Assembly (NCBI RefSeq): GCF_024436395.1
Contig: NZ_JAFMZO010000003.1
Location: 124,001 to 188,000, forward strand
Direction: 5' to 3'
From: Paradesertivirga mongoliensis
GTDB taxonomy: Bacteria > Bacteroidota > Bacteroidia > Sphingobacteriales > Sphingobacteriaceae
Length of the DNA: 64,000 bases
The translations under genes were made by a program, and so were the position numbers. The notes under the pieces are model-generated. The model did not search any database. It had not been told where the DNA came from and saw nothing but the letters and a program-made list of their open reading frames with translations. Below are positions 52,865-61,803 of this stretch, one piece after another. The first letter of the stretch is position 1. Each line of letters begins with the position of its first letter.

Positions 52865-53911
52865 TTGAAAAAAAACAGATTTATTAAAATCACCTTGCTA
52901 TTTAGCAGTGTGATTTTCTCGCCTGCCGCATTTGCTCAAGACGGCGTCGCAGAGCTAGCCCAGCTAGGTCCGGACGCAACAAAGCTCGCAAATGCATATT
53001 TAAGCCCCATTTTTAAAGGTCTTGGAATCGGATTGAACTCTGGATGGGCAAATACCGCACATTCAAAAAACCTGGGACGGTTTGATATTAGGATTGGAGT
53101 GACTGGTGCTTTGGTTCCAGGCAAGGATAAAACTTTTGATGTATCTGCATTGGGATTATCAAACCGACTCGAGCTTGCAGATCCGAACAAAACCCTATCT
53201 CCAACGGTGGCTGCTGGTAAAGGCGTTGTTCCAACGGAACTAATTGTAAATAATAACAGTGGCGACGAAGTAGACCGGGTAACTCTTCCCAAGGGAACAA
53301 ACCTTCCCTTGATCCCGTCTCCGCAAATACAGGCTACAGTTGGATTAATTAAAGGCATTGACGTTTCTTTGAGGGCTGTTCCGAATATTAAGCTCGGAAA
53401 TACAGGCACAATAAATATGATAGGCGGGGGTGTGAAGGTAGAGTTACTGCCTCTGATTGCAGGTAAGACCGCCGGAAAATTATTACCGTTTGATTTGGCT
53501 GTAGCCTTAGGTTACACTCAGTTCTCATACGAAAAACAAGTTGACGACAAAAGTGGTCTGGATGATAACCAACGAATCGAAGCGAAAATTTCGGGTGTTA
53601 ACGTACAAACCATTTTATCCAAAAAACTTTTGGTTTTCACTCCTTTTATTGCTTTGGGATATAACACTTCAAAAACTACAGGTGGATTATTGGGAACTTA
53701 CCGCGTCATTAATCCGACGCTTTCTACCGGGGTAGCCCCAGTTTATACAACAGCAAAAGATCCTGTTAGCCTCGACAAGAAAAACTTCAGCAGCTTTAGA
53801 AGCGACATCGGATTTCAATTAAATCTTGCAGTAATACGATTTTATGCATCGTACTCTGCGTCAGAATACAATTCTTTCAATGCAGGTCTCGGCCTTGGCT
53901 TTGGAAAGTAG
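52865..53911 (+). CDS. Exported beta-rich protein of DUF6588 type
   Basis: The 348-residue protein has a signal peptide (IKITLLFSSVIFSPAAFA-Q) and a mature chain beginning ELAQLGPDATKLANAYLSPI, followed by Gly- and aromatic-rich strands (LGIGLNSGWANTAHSKNLGR; ending FNAGLGLGFGK). I recall this layout as DUF6588, an outer-membrane barrel-like family of unknown function in Bacteroidota. The start is a TTG at 52865, since no ATG precedes the signal. It ends 48 nt before the desulfhydrase-like gene, with a hairpin between. Confidence 0.68.
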   Translation: MKKNRFIKITLLFSSVIFSPAAFAQDGVAELAQLGPDATKLANAYLSPIFKGLGIGLNSGWANTAHSKNLGRFDIRIGVTGALVPGKDKTFDVSALGLSNRLELADPNKTLSPTVAAGKGVVPTELIVNNNSGDEVDRVTLPKGTNLPLIPSPQIQATVGLIKGIDVSLRAVPNIKLGNTGTINMIGGGVKVELLPLIAGKTAGKLLPFDLAVALGYTQFSYEKQVDDKSGLDDNQRIEAKISGVNVQTILSKKLLVFTPFIALGYNTSKTTGGLLGTYRVINPTLSTGVAPVYTTAKDPVSLDKKNFSSFRSDIGFQLNLAVIRFYASYSASEYNSFNAGLGLGFGK

Positions 53912-53924
53912 CCAGCTAATTTCC

Positions 53925-53946
53925 AGGCTCCGCTTCTGCGGAGCTT
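53925..53946 (+). terminator. GC-rich hairpin after the DUF6588-type gene
   Basis: GCTCCGC (53927-53933), loop TTCT, GCGGAGC (53938-53944), extendable by two weaker pairs. No U-tract follows, so it may be a weak terminator or an mRNA-end structure. Confidence 0.45.
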
Positions 53947-53958
53947 GTACTCTACCTC

Positions 53959-54840
53959 ATGATAAGCCTACCTTACAATAGTCCGGAAGAAGAAATACAC
54001 CATCCTCTTTTTTCTGAAAAAAACATCCGGGTTTATTTGAAAAGAGATGACCTTATACATCCTTTCATCTCTGGTAATAAATGGCGAAAACTCAAATATC
54101 TGCTGCAAAAAGCGAACCTTGCAAATAAAAATCACCTCGTAACCTTTGGTGGCGTTTGGTCAAATCATCTGATCGCAACTGCCTGCGCCGCAGCAAAATC
54201 GGGTTTAAAAAGCACCGGAATAGTGCGCGGAGAGCCTATCAATACCGACTCCCTCGCGCTTTGTCGATTGTTCGGAATGAAACTCATCTTTGCAGACCGC
54301 GAACGTTATCGCGACAAACAAAGACTATTTAATCTCTACTTTCAGGATGATCCGGATGCACTTTTCATTAATGAAGGAGGATATAGCGAAGAAGCAGCAA
54401 AAGGTTGCGCCGAACTGGTGGAAGAACTGGATCAGGATTACGATCATATCTTTTGTGCATGCGGGACCGGAGCAACTGCGGCAGGCATTATCAACGGTCT
54501 GAGACAACAACATTCATCTTCTTGCTTACATGCTATCACTGTGCTGAAAGGAGATTTTCTGAAAGATGAAATCGACAGACTTCTTCTCGCTCCATCCGAC
54601 TTTTCCTTTCATTCAGATTATCACTTTGGAGGATATGCCAAAACCACTCCAGCATTGATTAATTTCATCGCCGATTTCGCATCTCACACAGGTATCCTTA
54701 TCGATCCGGTTTACACAGGGAAAATGATGTTTGCCCTTTTTGACATAGCAAGAAAAGACCTTTTTTTACCGGGAAGCAAAATATTAGCGATTCACACTGG
54801 TGGGCTGTTCGGCTTACTCGGGATGAAAGATAAATTTTAA
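53959..54840 (+). CDS. D-cysteine desulfhydrase / ACC deaminase-like PLP enzyme
   Basis: A 293-residue fold-type II PLP enzyme: YLKRDDLIHPFISGNKWRKL with the PLP lysine in GNKWRK (about 38-43), VTFGGVWSNHLIATACAA, and HIFCACGTGATAAGI binding the phosphate. The family includes 1-aminocyclopropane-1-carboxylate deaminase and D-cysteine desulfhydrase; at this length D-cysteine desulfhydrase-like activity is more likely in a non-plant-associated context. The real substrate is unproven. lat follows 66 nt later. Confidence 0.85.
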   Translation: MISLPYNSPEEEIHHPLFSEKNIRVYLKRDDLIHPFISGNKWRKLKYLLQKANLANKNHLVTFGGVWSNHLIATACAAAKSGLKSTGIVRGEPINTDSLALCRLFGMKLIFADRERYRDKQRLFNLYFQDDPDALFINEGGYSEEAAKGCAELVEELDQDYDHIFCACGTGATAAGIINGLRQQHSSSCLHAITVLKGDFLKDEIDRLLLAPSDFSFHSDYHFGGYAKTTPALINFIADFASHTGILIDPVYTGKMMFALFDIARKDLFLPGSKILAIHTGGLFGLLGMKDKF

Positions 54841-54883
54841 GTGATTTGCACATCCCTTAACCCGGGTTGTGTTCTTTATTCAG

Positions 54884-54891
54884 TAAATTTG
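54884..54891 (+). promoter_or_regulatory. -7 promoter box upstream of lat
   Basis: TAAATTTG matches TAnnTTTG and ends 15 nt before the ATG of the lysine aminotransferase gene at 54907. Confidence 0.45.
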
Positions 54892-54906
54892 TGAAAAGCA
54901 TCTGGT

Positions 54907-56238
54907 ATGTATAAACTTACTGTTTCTCCGCAAAACGTACACGACGTATTAAGTAAACACATTCTGGCCGATGGCTACGACCTTACTTTTGATATGGAAA
55001 AAAGTAAAGGTGTGTATATGTACGACTCGAAATACAACCGGAACATGCTTGATTTTTTCACCTGCTTTGCCTCTGTCCCGCTAGGATATAATCATCCTAA
55101 AATGATTGAAGATGAAGAATTCAAGAGAAATCTTCTTCTGGCTGCAATCAGTAATCCCTCCAATTCAGACATTTACACTCAGCAGTATGCAGAATTTGTA
55201 GACACCTTCTCAAAAACCGCTATCCCTGAGTACCTTCCGCATGCATTTTTTATCGCAGGCGGAGCCCTGGCCATCGAAAATGCATTAAAAACGGCGATGG
55301 ACTGGAAAGTTCAGAAAAGCTTTCAGAAAGGTTATCAGGAAGAGCGCGGCTTTAAGGTTATTCATTTCGAACACGCCTTCCATGGCCGCACTGGCTACAC
55401 GATGAGTTTAACCAATACTAATCCCGATAAAACGAAGTGGTATGCAAAATTCGACTGGCCGCGCATTACAACCCCGGCCATCCAGTTTCCCCTTACAGCC
55501 GAAAATTTCGAAAATTTACTACTGCGTGAATCCGAATCCCTGCAACAGATAAAACAGGCTTTTGCCGATAATAAAGACGATATATGCGCAATTATCATAG
55601 AACCGGTACAGGCTGAAGGAGGAGAAAATCATGTGCGAAAAGAATTTTTAGAACAAGTAAGAACTCTGGCCGATGAGAATGAATGCTTCCTGATTTACGA
55701 TGAAGTTCAGGTTGGTGTGGGCCTGTCGGGAAAATTCTGGTGCCATGAGCATTTTGGCGAAAACGCCCGTCCGGATATTATCGCCTTTGGAAAAAAAATG
55801 CAGGTTTGCGGAATTCTTGTTGGCAACAAAGTTGACGAGATCGAAAGCAATGTTTTTAGAGTGCCCTCCAGATTAAATTCAACATGGGGCGGTAACCTTA
55901 CAGATATGGTTCGGGCTTCAAAGATTTTACAGATTATAAGCGAAGACAAACTGGTTGAAAACGCAGCGGAAACAGGTCGCTATTTACAAAAATGCTTGAG
56001 AGTACTTTCCGAAAAATACACTAAAATTTCTAATGTACGGGGGTATGGCATGCTGACTGCTTTTGATTTTCCGGACAAAACTATGCGCGATAAATTCATC
56101 ACCAAGGGTTTTGAAAACAACGTAATGTTTATTGGTTGCGGAACTGCCTCCATACGGTTCAGGCCAGCACTTGTCATGAAACCTGCAGACGTTGACAAAG
56201 GCATGGAAGTAATGGAGCGGATCTTACCGCACCTTTAG
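54907..56238 (+). CDS. lat: L-lysine 6-transaminase (class III aminotransferase)
   Basis: The 443-residue PLP enzyme resembles lysine epsilon-aminotransferase: MLDFFTCFASVPLGYNHPKM, FFIAGGALAIENALKTAMDW, FEHAFHGRTGYTMSLTNTNP, IIEPVQAEGGENHVRKEF, LIYDEVQVGVGLSGKFWCHE and the PLP lysine in IAFGKKMQVCGILVG. It transfers the side-chain amine of lysine to 2-oxoglutarate, giving aminoadipate semialdehyde. No partner dehydrogenase is in the window. It is convergent with bshB1, with 1 nt between stop codons. Confidence 0.92.
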   Translation: MYKLTVSPQNVHDVLSKHILADGYDLTFDMEKSKGVYMYDSKYNRNMLDFFTCFASVPLGYNHPKMIEDEEFKRNLLLAAISNPSNSDIYTQQYAEFVDTFSKTAIPEYLPHAFFIAGGALAIENALKTAMDWKVQKSFQKGYQEERGFKVIHFEHAFHGRTGYTMSLTNTNPDKTKWYAKFDWPRITTPAIQFPLTAENFENLLLRESESLQQIKQAFADNKDDICAIIIEPVQAEGGENHVRKEFLEQVRTLADENECFLIYDEVQVGVGLSGKFWCHEHFGENARPDIIAFGKKMQVCGILVGNKVDEIESNVFRVPSRLNSTWGGNLTDMVRASKILQIISEDKLVENAAETGRYLQKCLRVLSEKYTKISNVRGYGMLTAFDFPDKTMRDKFITKGFENNVMFIGCGTASIRFRPALVMKPADVDKGMEVMERILPHL

Positions 56239-56239
56239 T

Positions 56240-56959
56240 CTATTTCAGCTTAAACAGATCGTCAACGCCCAGCAGCTTTTTACAGGTAAACCCTTCCGCG
56301 AAAGTGGCGCCTATAAACTTACCGAACTCGCGGGCTCTCGCTTCTATAACCCGCACAAAATCAGGACTTGAAATATAGGTTTCGTGTTCTTCTTTAACCT
56401 CGGGATTATAGAACTGCGTTTTGAAGGCCTTTATAGAAGCCATTTTCGAGTCCCAGAAATCGCTGATATCTATGAGTATATCGGGTTTGATATACGCGTC
56501 TTGTATAAATTGCAATACCAGTTTAGGCCTCCAGGCAACTTGCTGTTCGCCGTTTATTTCGGTTTTTATTTTGGGCAAACCAGATAAAAAAGCTGCGTCG
56601 TTTAGCAAAGCCCCCGCGCGGCCATGATCAGGGTGGCGATCATGAATGGCGTTAATCAGTATAATATCAGGTTGGTATTGTCTTATTTTCGTTATTATCT
56701 GAAGCTGATGGAATTCATCATTTACAAAGAACCCATCCCTCATAGCCAGATTCTCACGTACGTCCAATCCCAGGATCGCGGCAGCATCTTTAGCTTCTGT
56801 GTCGCGGGTTTCGGCAGTACCTCTTGTGCCCAATTCGCCGCGTGTTAAATCTATGATACCAGTTGTATTTCCTAAAGCTTTGTGTTTGAGTAATGTTCCG
56901 GAACAGCTTAATTCGGCATCATCAGGATGAGCAGCAAAAGCCAGAATATCTATTTTCAT
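56240..56959 (-). CDS. bshB1: Bacillithiol biosynthesis deacetylase BshB1
   Basis: A 239-residue PIG-L-type deacetylase: the zinc motif AHPDDAELSCSGTLLKHKALG near the N-terminus, LTRGELGTRGTAETR, then INAIHDRHPDHGRAGALLND with the second histidine site, and the C-terminal SPDFVRVIEARAREFGKFIG. BshB1 removes acetyl from GlcNAc-malate, the second step of bacillithiol synthesis. bshA and bshC are not in the window. ATG 56959 is chosen over the TTG at 56962. DUF4294 lies 35 nt upstream on the same strand. Confidence 0.93.
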   Translation of the reverse strand: MKIDILAFAAHPDDAELSCSGTLLKHKALGNTTGIIDLTRGELGTRGTAETRDTEAKDAAAILGLDVRENLAMRDGFFVNDEFHQLQIITKIRQYQPDIILINAIHDRHPDHGRAGALLNDAAFLSGLPKIKTEINGEQQVAWRPKLVLQFIQDAYIKPDILIDISDFWDSKMASIKAFKTQFYNPEVKEEHETYISSPDFVRVIEARAREFGKFIGATFAEGFTCKKLLGVDDLFKLK

Positions 56960-56994
56960 CAATAAATACTGAGTAAAAAAAGTGAATCTAAGGG

Positions 56995-57615
56995 TTAATT
57001 ATAGTACACAGGATTGTTATATCCTGCCGCCTGAATGATCGCTTCAATATCCCGCTCTTCTTGCGGGTTATACTGATGCTTAAGATTGTGGCCGGCAACT
57101 CTGGCTATTGACTGATAAGCAAAGGCCACCACACCTCCGCGGAGCTCTCTCACCAGATCATACGTACTCTTTCCGGTTTCCCGGTCAATTAATTTGATCA
57201 GGATTTCGCCCTGATAGATCGTCATGTTCTTGATCTCGCGATTAAACATGTCTTTAATTTCCTTATCACAAGCTCTCACTAGTTTTCGCTGATCTTTTTT
57301 ACTGGTCGTGAGCGCCAGATCCTGGTTAAGCTTTGAATATCTCTTACGGGCAAACATAGCGTAAGGAAGAACTTTAAGAACATTATATTTTAATCGGTCG
57401 TACTGATACCTTGCTTCAGGCGTTCTAAACAAACGCTGGCCTTTGATATTCAGATCAGCTAATGGAATCCATGGAATCCAGGTCCCATCAACATCGCGCG
57501 TCGCATATACTTTTAACGTATCATTCTTACCTGTTACCATGCCCGGATTCACGTGCTGCGCAATTGCAGAGGCGAATAAAACGCAGAAAAATAAGGTAAG
57601 ACTAAAAATTTTCAT
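56995..57615 (-). CDS. DUF4294 family exported protein
   Basis: The 206-residue protein starts with a signal peptide (MKIFSLTLFFCVLFASAIA-Q) and carries the DUF4294 pattern: GTWIPWIPLADLNIKG, the helical ARYQYDRLKYNVLKVLPYA, and TIYQGEILIKLIDRETG. The family is confined largely to Bacteroidota and its role is unknown. Sequence after the signal is mostly helical, so a soluble periplasmic protein is likely. It is upstream of bshB1 and may be co-transcribed with it. Confidence 0.85.
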   Translation of the reverse strand: MKIFSLTLFFCVLFASAIAQHVNPGMVTGKNDTLKVYATRDVDGTWIPWIPLADLNIKGQRLFRTPEARYQYDRLKYNVLKVLPYAMFARKRYSKLNQDLALTTSKKDQRKLVRACDKEIKDMFNREIKNMTIYQGEILIKLIDRETGKSTYDLVRELRGGVVAFAYQSIARVAGHNLKHQYNPQEERDIEAIIQAAGYNNPVYYN

Positions 57616-57734
57616 ACTTTAGGGTATACACAAAATTACTTCTAATTTCGTTTATAATTAATACCTAATATACGAAATTGTAACCCAATAAGTATAAGCG
57701 AGATAAAAATTGACAGAATGTTTCAGATTTAAAT

Positions 57735-59966
57735 ATGAACGAACTAGTAATAGATCTGGAAGCGGAGAAAGCGGAAATACTTAAAAGGTACCGTGCCTTG
57801 CTTAAGGCCTGTAAATCGACCTTACAACGGGGCGACAAACGCTTAATAAGACAAGCTTTTGATATGGCCCTGGACAGCCATAAAGATATGCGCCGAAAAT
57901 CAGGCGAGCCGTATATCTATCATCCCATTGCCGTGGCCCAAATAGCTGCTGAAGAAATTGGCTTAGGCACTACCTCAATTGTATGCGCCTTGTTGCATGA
58001 TGTGGTGGAAGACACCGCCATTACCCTGGAGGATATCGAACGGGAATTCGGGAAAAAAGTGGCCAAAATAATAGATGGGTTAACAAAAATATCCGGCGTT
58101 TTCGACACGAACAGTTCCTTACAGGCCGAGAACTTCCGAAAGATGCTTCTTACTCTGGCCGATGATGTGAGGGTTATCCTGATAAAATTAGCCGACCGTT
58201 TGCATAATATGCGAACTATGGACTTTATGCCGAGAGATAAGCAGCTGAAAATCTCTTCAGAAACGATTTATCTCTACGCTCCCCTCGCACATCGTCTGGG
58301 CTTATATGCGATGAAATCTGAGCTGGAAGATCTTTCCATGAAATACATGGAATCGGAAACCTACAAATTCATCGCAAAAAAACTCAACGAAAAAAAGGCT
58401 GAACGTGAGCAATATGTAAAAGCTTTTGTCGAGCCAATAAAGGAGATTCTCGAAGAGCAAGGTTTACAGGCTGAAGTATATGGCCGACCTAAGTCCATCC
58501 ACTCGATCTGGAGTAAAATGCGTAAAAAGGGTGTACCATTTGAAGAAGTCTATGACCTTTTTGCGATCAGAATCATCCTGGACAGCAAACCTGAAACTGA
58601 AAAAGCAGATTGTTGGAAGGCCTACTCGATAGTAACCGATTTATACCGCCCCAACCCGGACCGGCTTCGCGACTGGATTTCATCTCCCCGTGCCAACGGT
58701 TATGAATCTTTGCATACAACAGTAATGGGCCCTAAAGGTCAATGGGTTGAGGTACAGATCAGAACTTTGCGGATGAATGAAATTGCGGAGAAAGGTTTTG
58801 CCGCTCATTGGAAGTATAAAGAATCCTCGTCTGACAGCGGTTTGGACCAATGGATACAGAAAGTACGCGAACTCTTGAGCAATCCGGAGTCTAATGCGCT
58901 TGATTTTTTGGACGATTTTAAAATGAATCTTTTTTCGGATGAGATCTTTATTTTCACACCGAAAGGCGCCTTAAAACAACTTCCTACCGAAGCCACTGCC
59001 TTGGATTTCGCTTTTGAAATCCATACCGATATCGGCGCAAAATGTATCGGAGCCAAAGTGAATCACAAGCTGGTTCCTCTTTCATACAAGCTTCAAAACG
59101 GCGACCAAGTAGAGATAATTACTTCCAGTAAGCAGAGTCCGAAGGAAGATTGGCTGAATATTGTTGTTACCGCGAAAGCTAAATCCAAAATCAAATCTTC
59201 ACTAAAAGAAGAAAAACGCAGGGTGGCCGAGGAAGGTAAAGAGATTCTTGAACGAAAGTTAAAATCTCTTAAGATTACCTACAATACAGACAATATCAAC
59301 AAAATAACCTATTTCTTCAAGTTTGCATCTCCTTTAGACCTTTTCTATAATGTGGCTACCGGGGCGATAGACTTGAAGGATCTGAAGCAATTCCAGACGT
59401 CAGAAAAGGTAATTGAGCAACGGTCGCCAGAAAAGATTGAGGCACACCAGATCGAGGGTATTATTAACAAAGTAAAATCTAAGGATAGTAATACTTTATT
59501 GATCGGCGAGGACATGCAAAAAATAGATTATAAGCTGTCTACTTGCTGTAACCCAATACCCGGAGATGATGTATTTGGATTTATCACCATTAACGACGGC
59601 ATCAAAATCCACCGGACAACCTGCCCTAATGCAGCCAAATTAATGGCCAATTACGGCTACAGGATTGTGAAAGCAAAATGGACCTCGCAGAAAGAACTAG
59701 CCTTCTTAACCGGATTGAGGATTACCGGAATTGATGATGTGGGTTTAATCAACAAACTCACCACAGTCATTTCATATGATTTCAAAGTAAACATGCGCTC
59801 GATAACTGTGGATAGCAATGAGGGTATCTTTGAAGGATCTATTATGGTATATGTTAACGATACGCAACACCTGGATAATCTTATCAAGAAGCTTAAACAA
59901 GTAAAGGGTGTAACTTCTGTTACCCGTTTTGATTCCGAACAGCAAAATGTAGACCTCGCTTCATAA
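57735..59966 (+). CDS. Bifunctional (p)ppGpp synthetase/hydrolase, RelA/SpoT family
   Basis: The 743-residue stringent-response enzyme shows the full domain order: HD hydrolase (about 45-200; PYIYHPIAVAQIAAEEIGL, VCALLHDVVEDT), synthetase (about 240-370; YDLFAIRIIL, RLRDWISSPRANGYESLHTT, FAAHWKYK), TGS (about 410-470; IFIFTPKGALKQLPTEATAL), a helical/zinc-finger-like region with STCCNPIPGDDVFG, and a C-terminal ACT domain. The intact HD and the basic RLRD in the discriminating motif support both activities. It is alone in its strand segment, with a 119-bp upstream gap. Confidence 0.95.
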   Translation: MNELVIDLEAEKAEILKRYRALLKACKSTLQRGDKRLIRQAFDMALDSHKDMRRKSGEPYIYHPIAVAQIAAEEIGLGTTSIVCALLHDVVEDTAITLEDIEREFGKKVAKIIDGLTKISGVFDTNSSLQAENFRKMLLTLADDVRVILIKLADRLHNMRTMDFMPRDKQLKISSETIYLYAPLAHRLGLYAMKSELEDLSMKYMESETYKFIAKKLNEKKAEREQYVKAFVEPIKEILEEQGLQAEVYGRPKSIHSIWSKMRKKGVPFEEVYDLFAIRIILDSKPETEKADCWKAYSIVTDLYRPNPDRLRDWISSPRANGYESLHTTVMGPKGQWVEVQIRTLRMNEIAEKGFAAHWKYKESSSDSGLDQWIQKVRELLSNPESNALDFLDDFKMNLFSDEIFIFTPKGALKQLPTEATALDFAFEIHTDIGAKCIGAKVNHKLVPLSYKLQNGDQVEIITSSKQSPKEDWLNIVVTAKAKSKIKSSLKEEKRRVAEEGKEILERKLKSLKITYNTDNINKITYFFKFASPLDLFYNVATGAIDLKDLKQFQTSEKVIEQRSPEKIEAHQIEGIINKVKSKDSNTLLIGEDMQKIDYKLSTCCNPIPGDDVFGFITINDGIKIHRTTCPNAAKLMANYGYRIVKAKWTSQKELAFLTGLRITGIDDVGLINKLTTVISYDFKVNMRSITVDSNEGIFEGSIMVYVNDTQHLDNLIKKLKQVKGVTSVTRFDSEQQNVDLAS

Positions 59967-59969
59967 TTC

Positions 59970-60002
59970 TTTGAGGATTTCTTATTTTTTTGGATAAATT
60001 TG
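59970..60002 (+). promoter_or_regulatory. Promoter that decides the fur start
   Basis: TTTG (59970-59973), 21 nt spacer, TAAATTTG (59995-60002) is one of the best -33/-7 pairs in the window. It overlaps the TTG at 60000, so the fur start must be the ATG at 60021, leaving a leader of about 12 nt. Confidence 0.7.
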
Positions 60003-60020
60003 AGCGCTGTTAAGCAAACT

Positions 60021-60494
60021 ATGCCCGTAGAAGAAACCATAGCACTTGTAAAAAAAATTTTTGAGGCCTACCTCGAAAATAAAAGCTTAAGAAAAACGCC
60101 CGAGCGTTTTGCTATACTGGAAGAAATATATTCGCGCAATGATCATTTTGATGTAGAATCGCTCTATATCCATATGAAAAACAAGAAGTATCGCGTTAGC
60201 CGTGCTACAGTCTATAATACTCTTGAACTATTGGTTTCGTGCGATTTGGTAACGAAGCACCAGTTTGGCAAGAATATGGCGCAGTTCGAAAAATCATACG
60301 GTTATAAACAGCACGATCATATTATCTGCATTGACTGCGGCAAAGTGGTAGAGTTCTGCGACCCAAGAATCGGCCAGATTCAAAGCATGATGGGTGACTT
60401 GTTAAAGTTTGACATTAAGCACCACTCTCTCAATCTTTACGGTAACTGCGCCAAATTAAAGGAAGGTTACTGTGAATCTCATTCAAAAAATTAA
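60021..60494 (+). CDS. fur: Fur family metal-dependent transcriptional regulator
   Basis: A 157-residue Fur-type repressor: an N-terminal winged helix (about 20-85; [35 protein letters not shown]), then the metal and dimer domain with [22 protein letters not shown] (first CxxC) and [17 protein letters not shown] (second Cys pair for structural zinc). Iron, zinc and peroxide sensors share this layout, so the effector is not certain. A promoter box overlaps the longer TTG start. purA begins 17 nt later, probably in one operon. Confidence 0.88.
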   Translation: MPVEETIALVKKIFEAYLENKSLRKTPERFAILEEIYSRNDHFDVESLYIHMKNKKYRVSRATVYNTLELLVSCDLVTKHQFGKNMAQFEKSYGYKQHDHIICIDCGKVVEFCDPRIGQIQSMMGDLLKFDIKHHSLNLYGNCAKLKEGYCESHSKN

Positions 60495-60511
60495 TATCCA
60501 AAAAACAATAA

Positions 60512-61786
60512 ATGGCTGTTGACGTACTCTTAGGCCTCCAATGGGGCGATGAAGGAAAAGGAAAAATTGTAGATGTTCTAAGTCCGAAATACGATTTAAT
60601 TGCACGCTTCCAGGGTGGCCCCAATGCGGGACATACACTGGAGTTTGACAATCAGAAATACGTACTAAATACTATCCCGTCGGGGATTTTCAATGAAAAA
60701 ACCATGAACCTTATAGGTAATGGTGTGGTAATCGACCCGATCATTCTTAAACGCGAACTTGATAATCTAAAAAAGAGTGGTTTCGATCCGGTTGCTGCGA
60801 AAAAATTGGTAATCGCCCGTAAAGCTCATCTTATTCTTCCAACTCATCAATTGCTTGATGCTGCGTCTGAAAGCAAAATGGGCGAAGGAAAAATTGGTTC
60901 GACACTTAAAGGGATCGGCCCAACATACATGGACAAAACCGGCCGCAATGGCTTAAGAGTTGGCGATACCATGCTCCCTGATTTTAAAGAGAAATATGAT
61001 AAACTGGTGAATAAACACAAGTCTATCCTCTCTCATTATGGAGAGGTTCCTAATTTTTCAGAGAAAGAATCAGCCTTCTTCGAAGCTATTGAATATTTAA
61101 AGAGTATTCCTCAGGTAGACAGTGAACATTTCGTAAATCAGTACCTGCGTGAAGGCAAGTCGGTACTTGCAGAAGGCGCACAAGGCGCAATGCTCGACGT
61201 GGACTTTGGTTCATATCCTTTTGTTACCTCATCAAATACAACAGCAGCCGGCGCATGTACCGGACTAGGTGTGGCTCCGGCAAAAATCGGTTCGGTTATC
61301 GGGATTTTTAAAGCGTATTGCACCCGTGTAGGCGGAGGACCCTTCCCTACAGAACTTCACGACGAAACCGGCGAAGAACTTCGTAAAGTTGGGCATGAGT
61401 TTGGCGCAACAACCGGTCGGCCCCGTCGTTGCGGCTGGATTGATCTGCCTGCATTAAAATATGCGATCATGCTTAACGGTGTTACCGAGCTGGTGATGAC
61501 TAAAGCAGACGTGTTAAGCGGTTTTGATAAGATCTATGCTTGTACCCACTACGAATATAATGGAGAAACAATCGATTATATGCCGTACGACATTTGCTCT
61601 ATTGAACCTAAGCCTGTATTTAAGGAAATTGACGGCTGGAATGAAGATCTTACTGGTATTAAGACTATTCCGGAGATTCCGGCTAAGTTGATGGCATATG
61701 TAAAATATTTAGAAAGTGAAGTTGGAGTTCCGGTAAGATATCTCTCTGTAGGTCCTGACCGGGTTCAAACTCTGATCCTAAATTAA
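60512..61786 (+). CDS. purA: Adenylosuccinate synthetase
   Basis: The 424-residue enzyme makes adenylosuccinate from IMP, aspartate and GTP. It opens with GLQWGDEGKGKIVDVLSPKY, then GGPNAGHTLEFDNQKYVLN, GTTGRPRRCGWIDL-like TTGRPRRCGWIDLPALKYA and the GTP-site LVMTKADVLSGFD. Length and motifs are complete. It is in a likely operon with fur, and pabB starts 17 nt after its stop. Confidence 0.96.
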   Translation: MAVDVLLGLQWGDEGKGKIVDVLSPKYDLIARFQGGPNAGHTLEFDNQKYVLNTIPSGIFNEKTMNLIGNGVVIDPIILKRELDNLKKSGFDPVAAKKLVIARKAHLILPTHQLLDAASESKMGEGKIGSTLKGIGPTYMDKTGRNGLRVGDTMLPDFKEKYDKLVNKHKSILSHYGEVPNFSEKESAFFEAIEYLKSIPQVDSEHFVNQYLREGKSVLAEGAQGAMLDVDFGSYPFVTSSNTTAAGACTGLGVAPAKIGSVIGIFKAYCTRVGGGPFPTELHDETGEELRKVGHEFGATTGRPRRCGWIDLPALKYAIMLNGVTELVMTKADVLSGFDKIYACTHYEYNGETIDYMPYDICSIEPKPVFKEIDGWNEDLTGIKTIPEIPAKLMAYVKYLESEVGVPVRYLSVGPDRVQTLILN

Positions 61787-61803
61787 TCAGCCATTATTCC
61801 GGC

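Noticed and set aside
52936-53409. 157-codon minus-strand ORF opposite the DUF6588-type gene
   Set aside because: Antisense shadow without signal, domain or start context.
60000-60020. TTG start of fur
   Set aside because: The TTG is part of a TAAATTTG promoter box with a good -33 element, so it would not be in the transcript.
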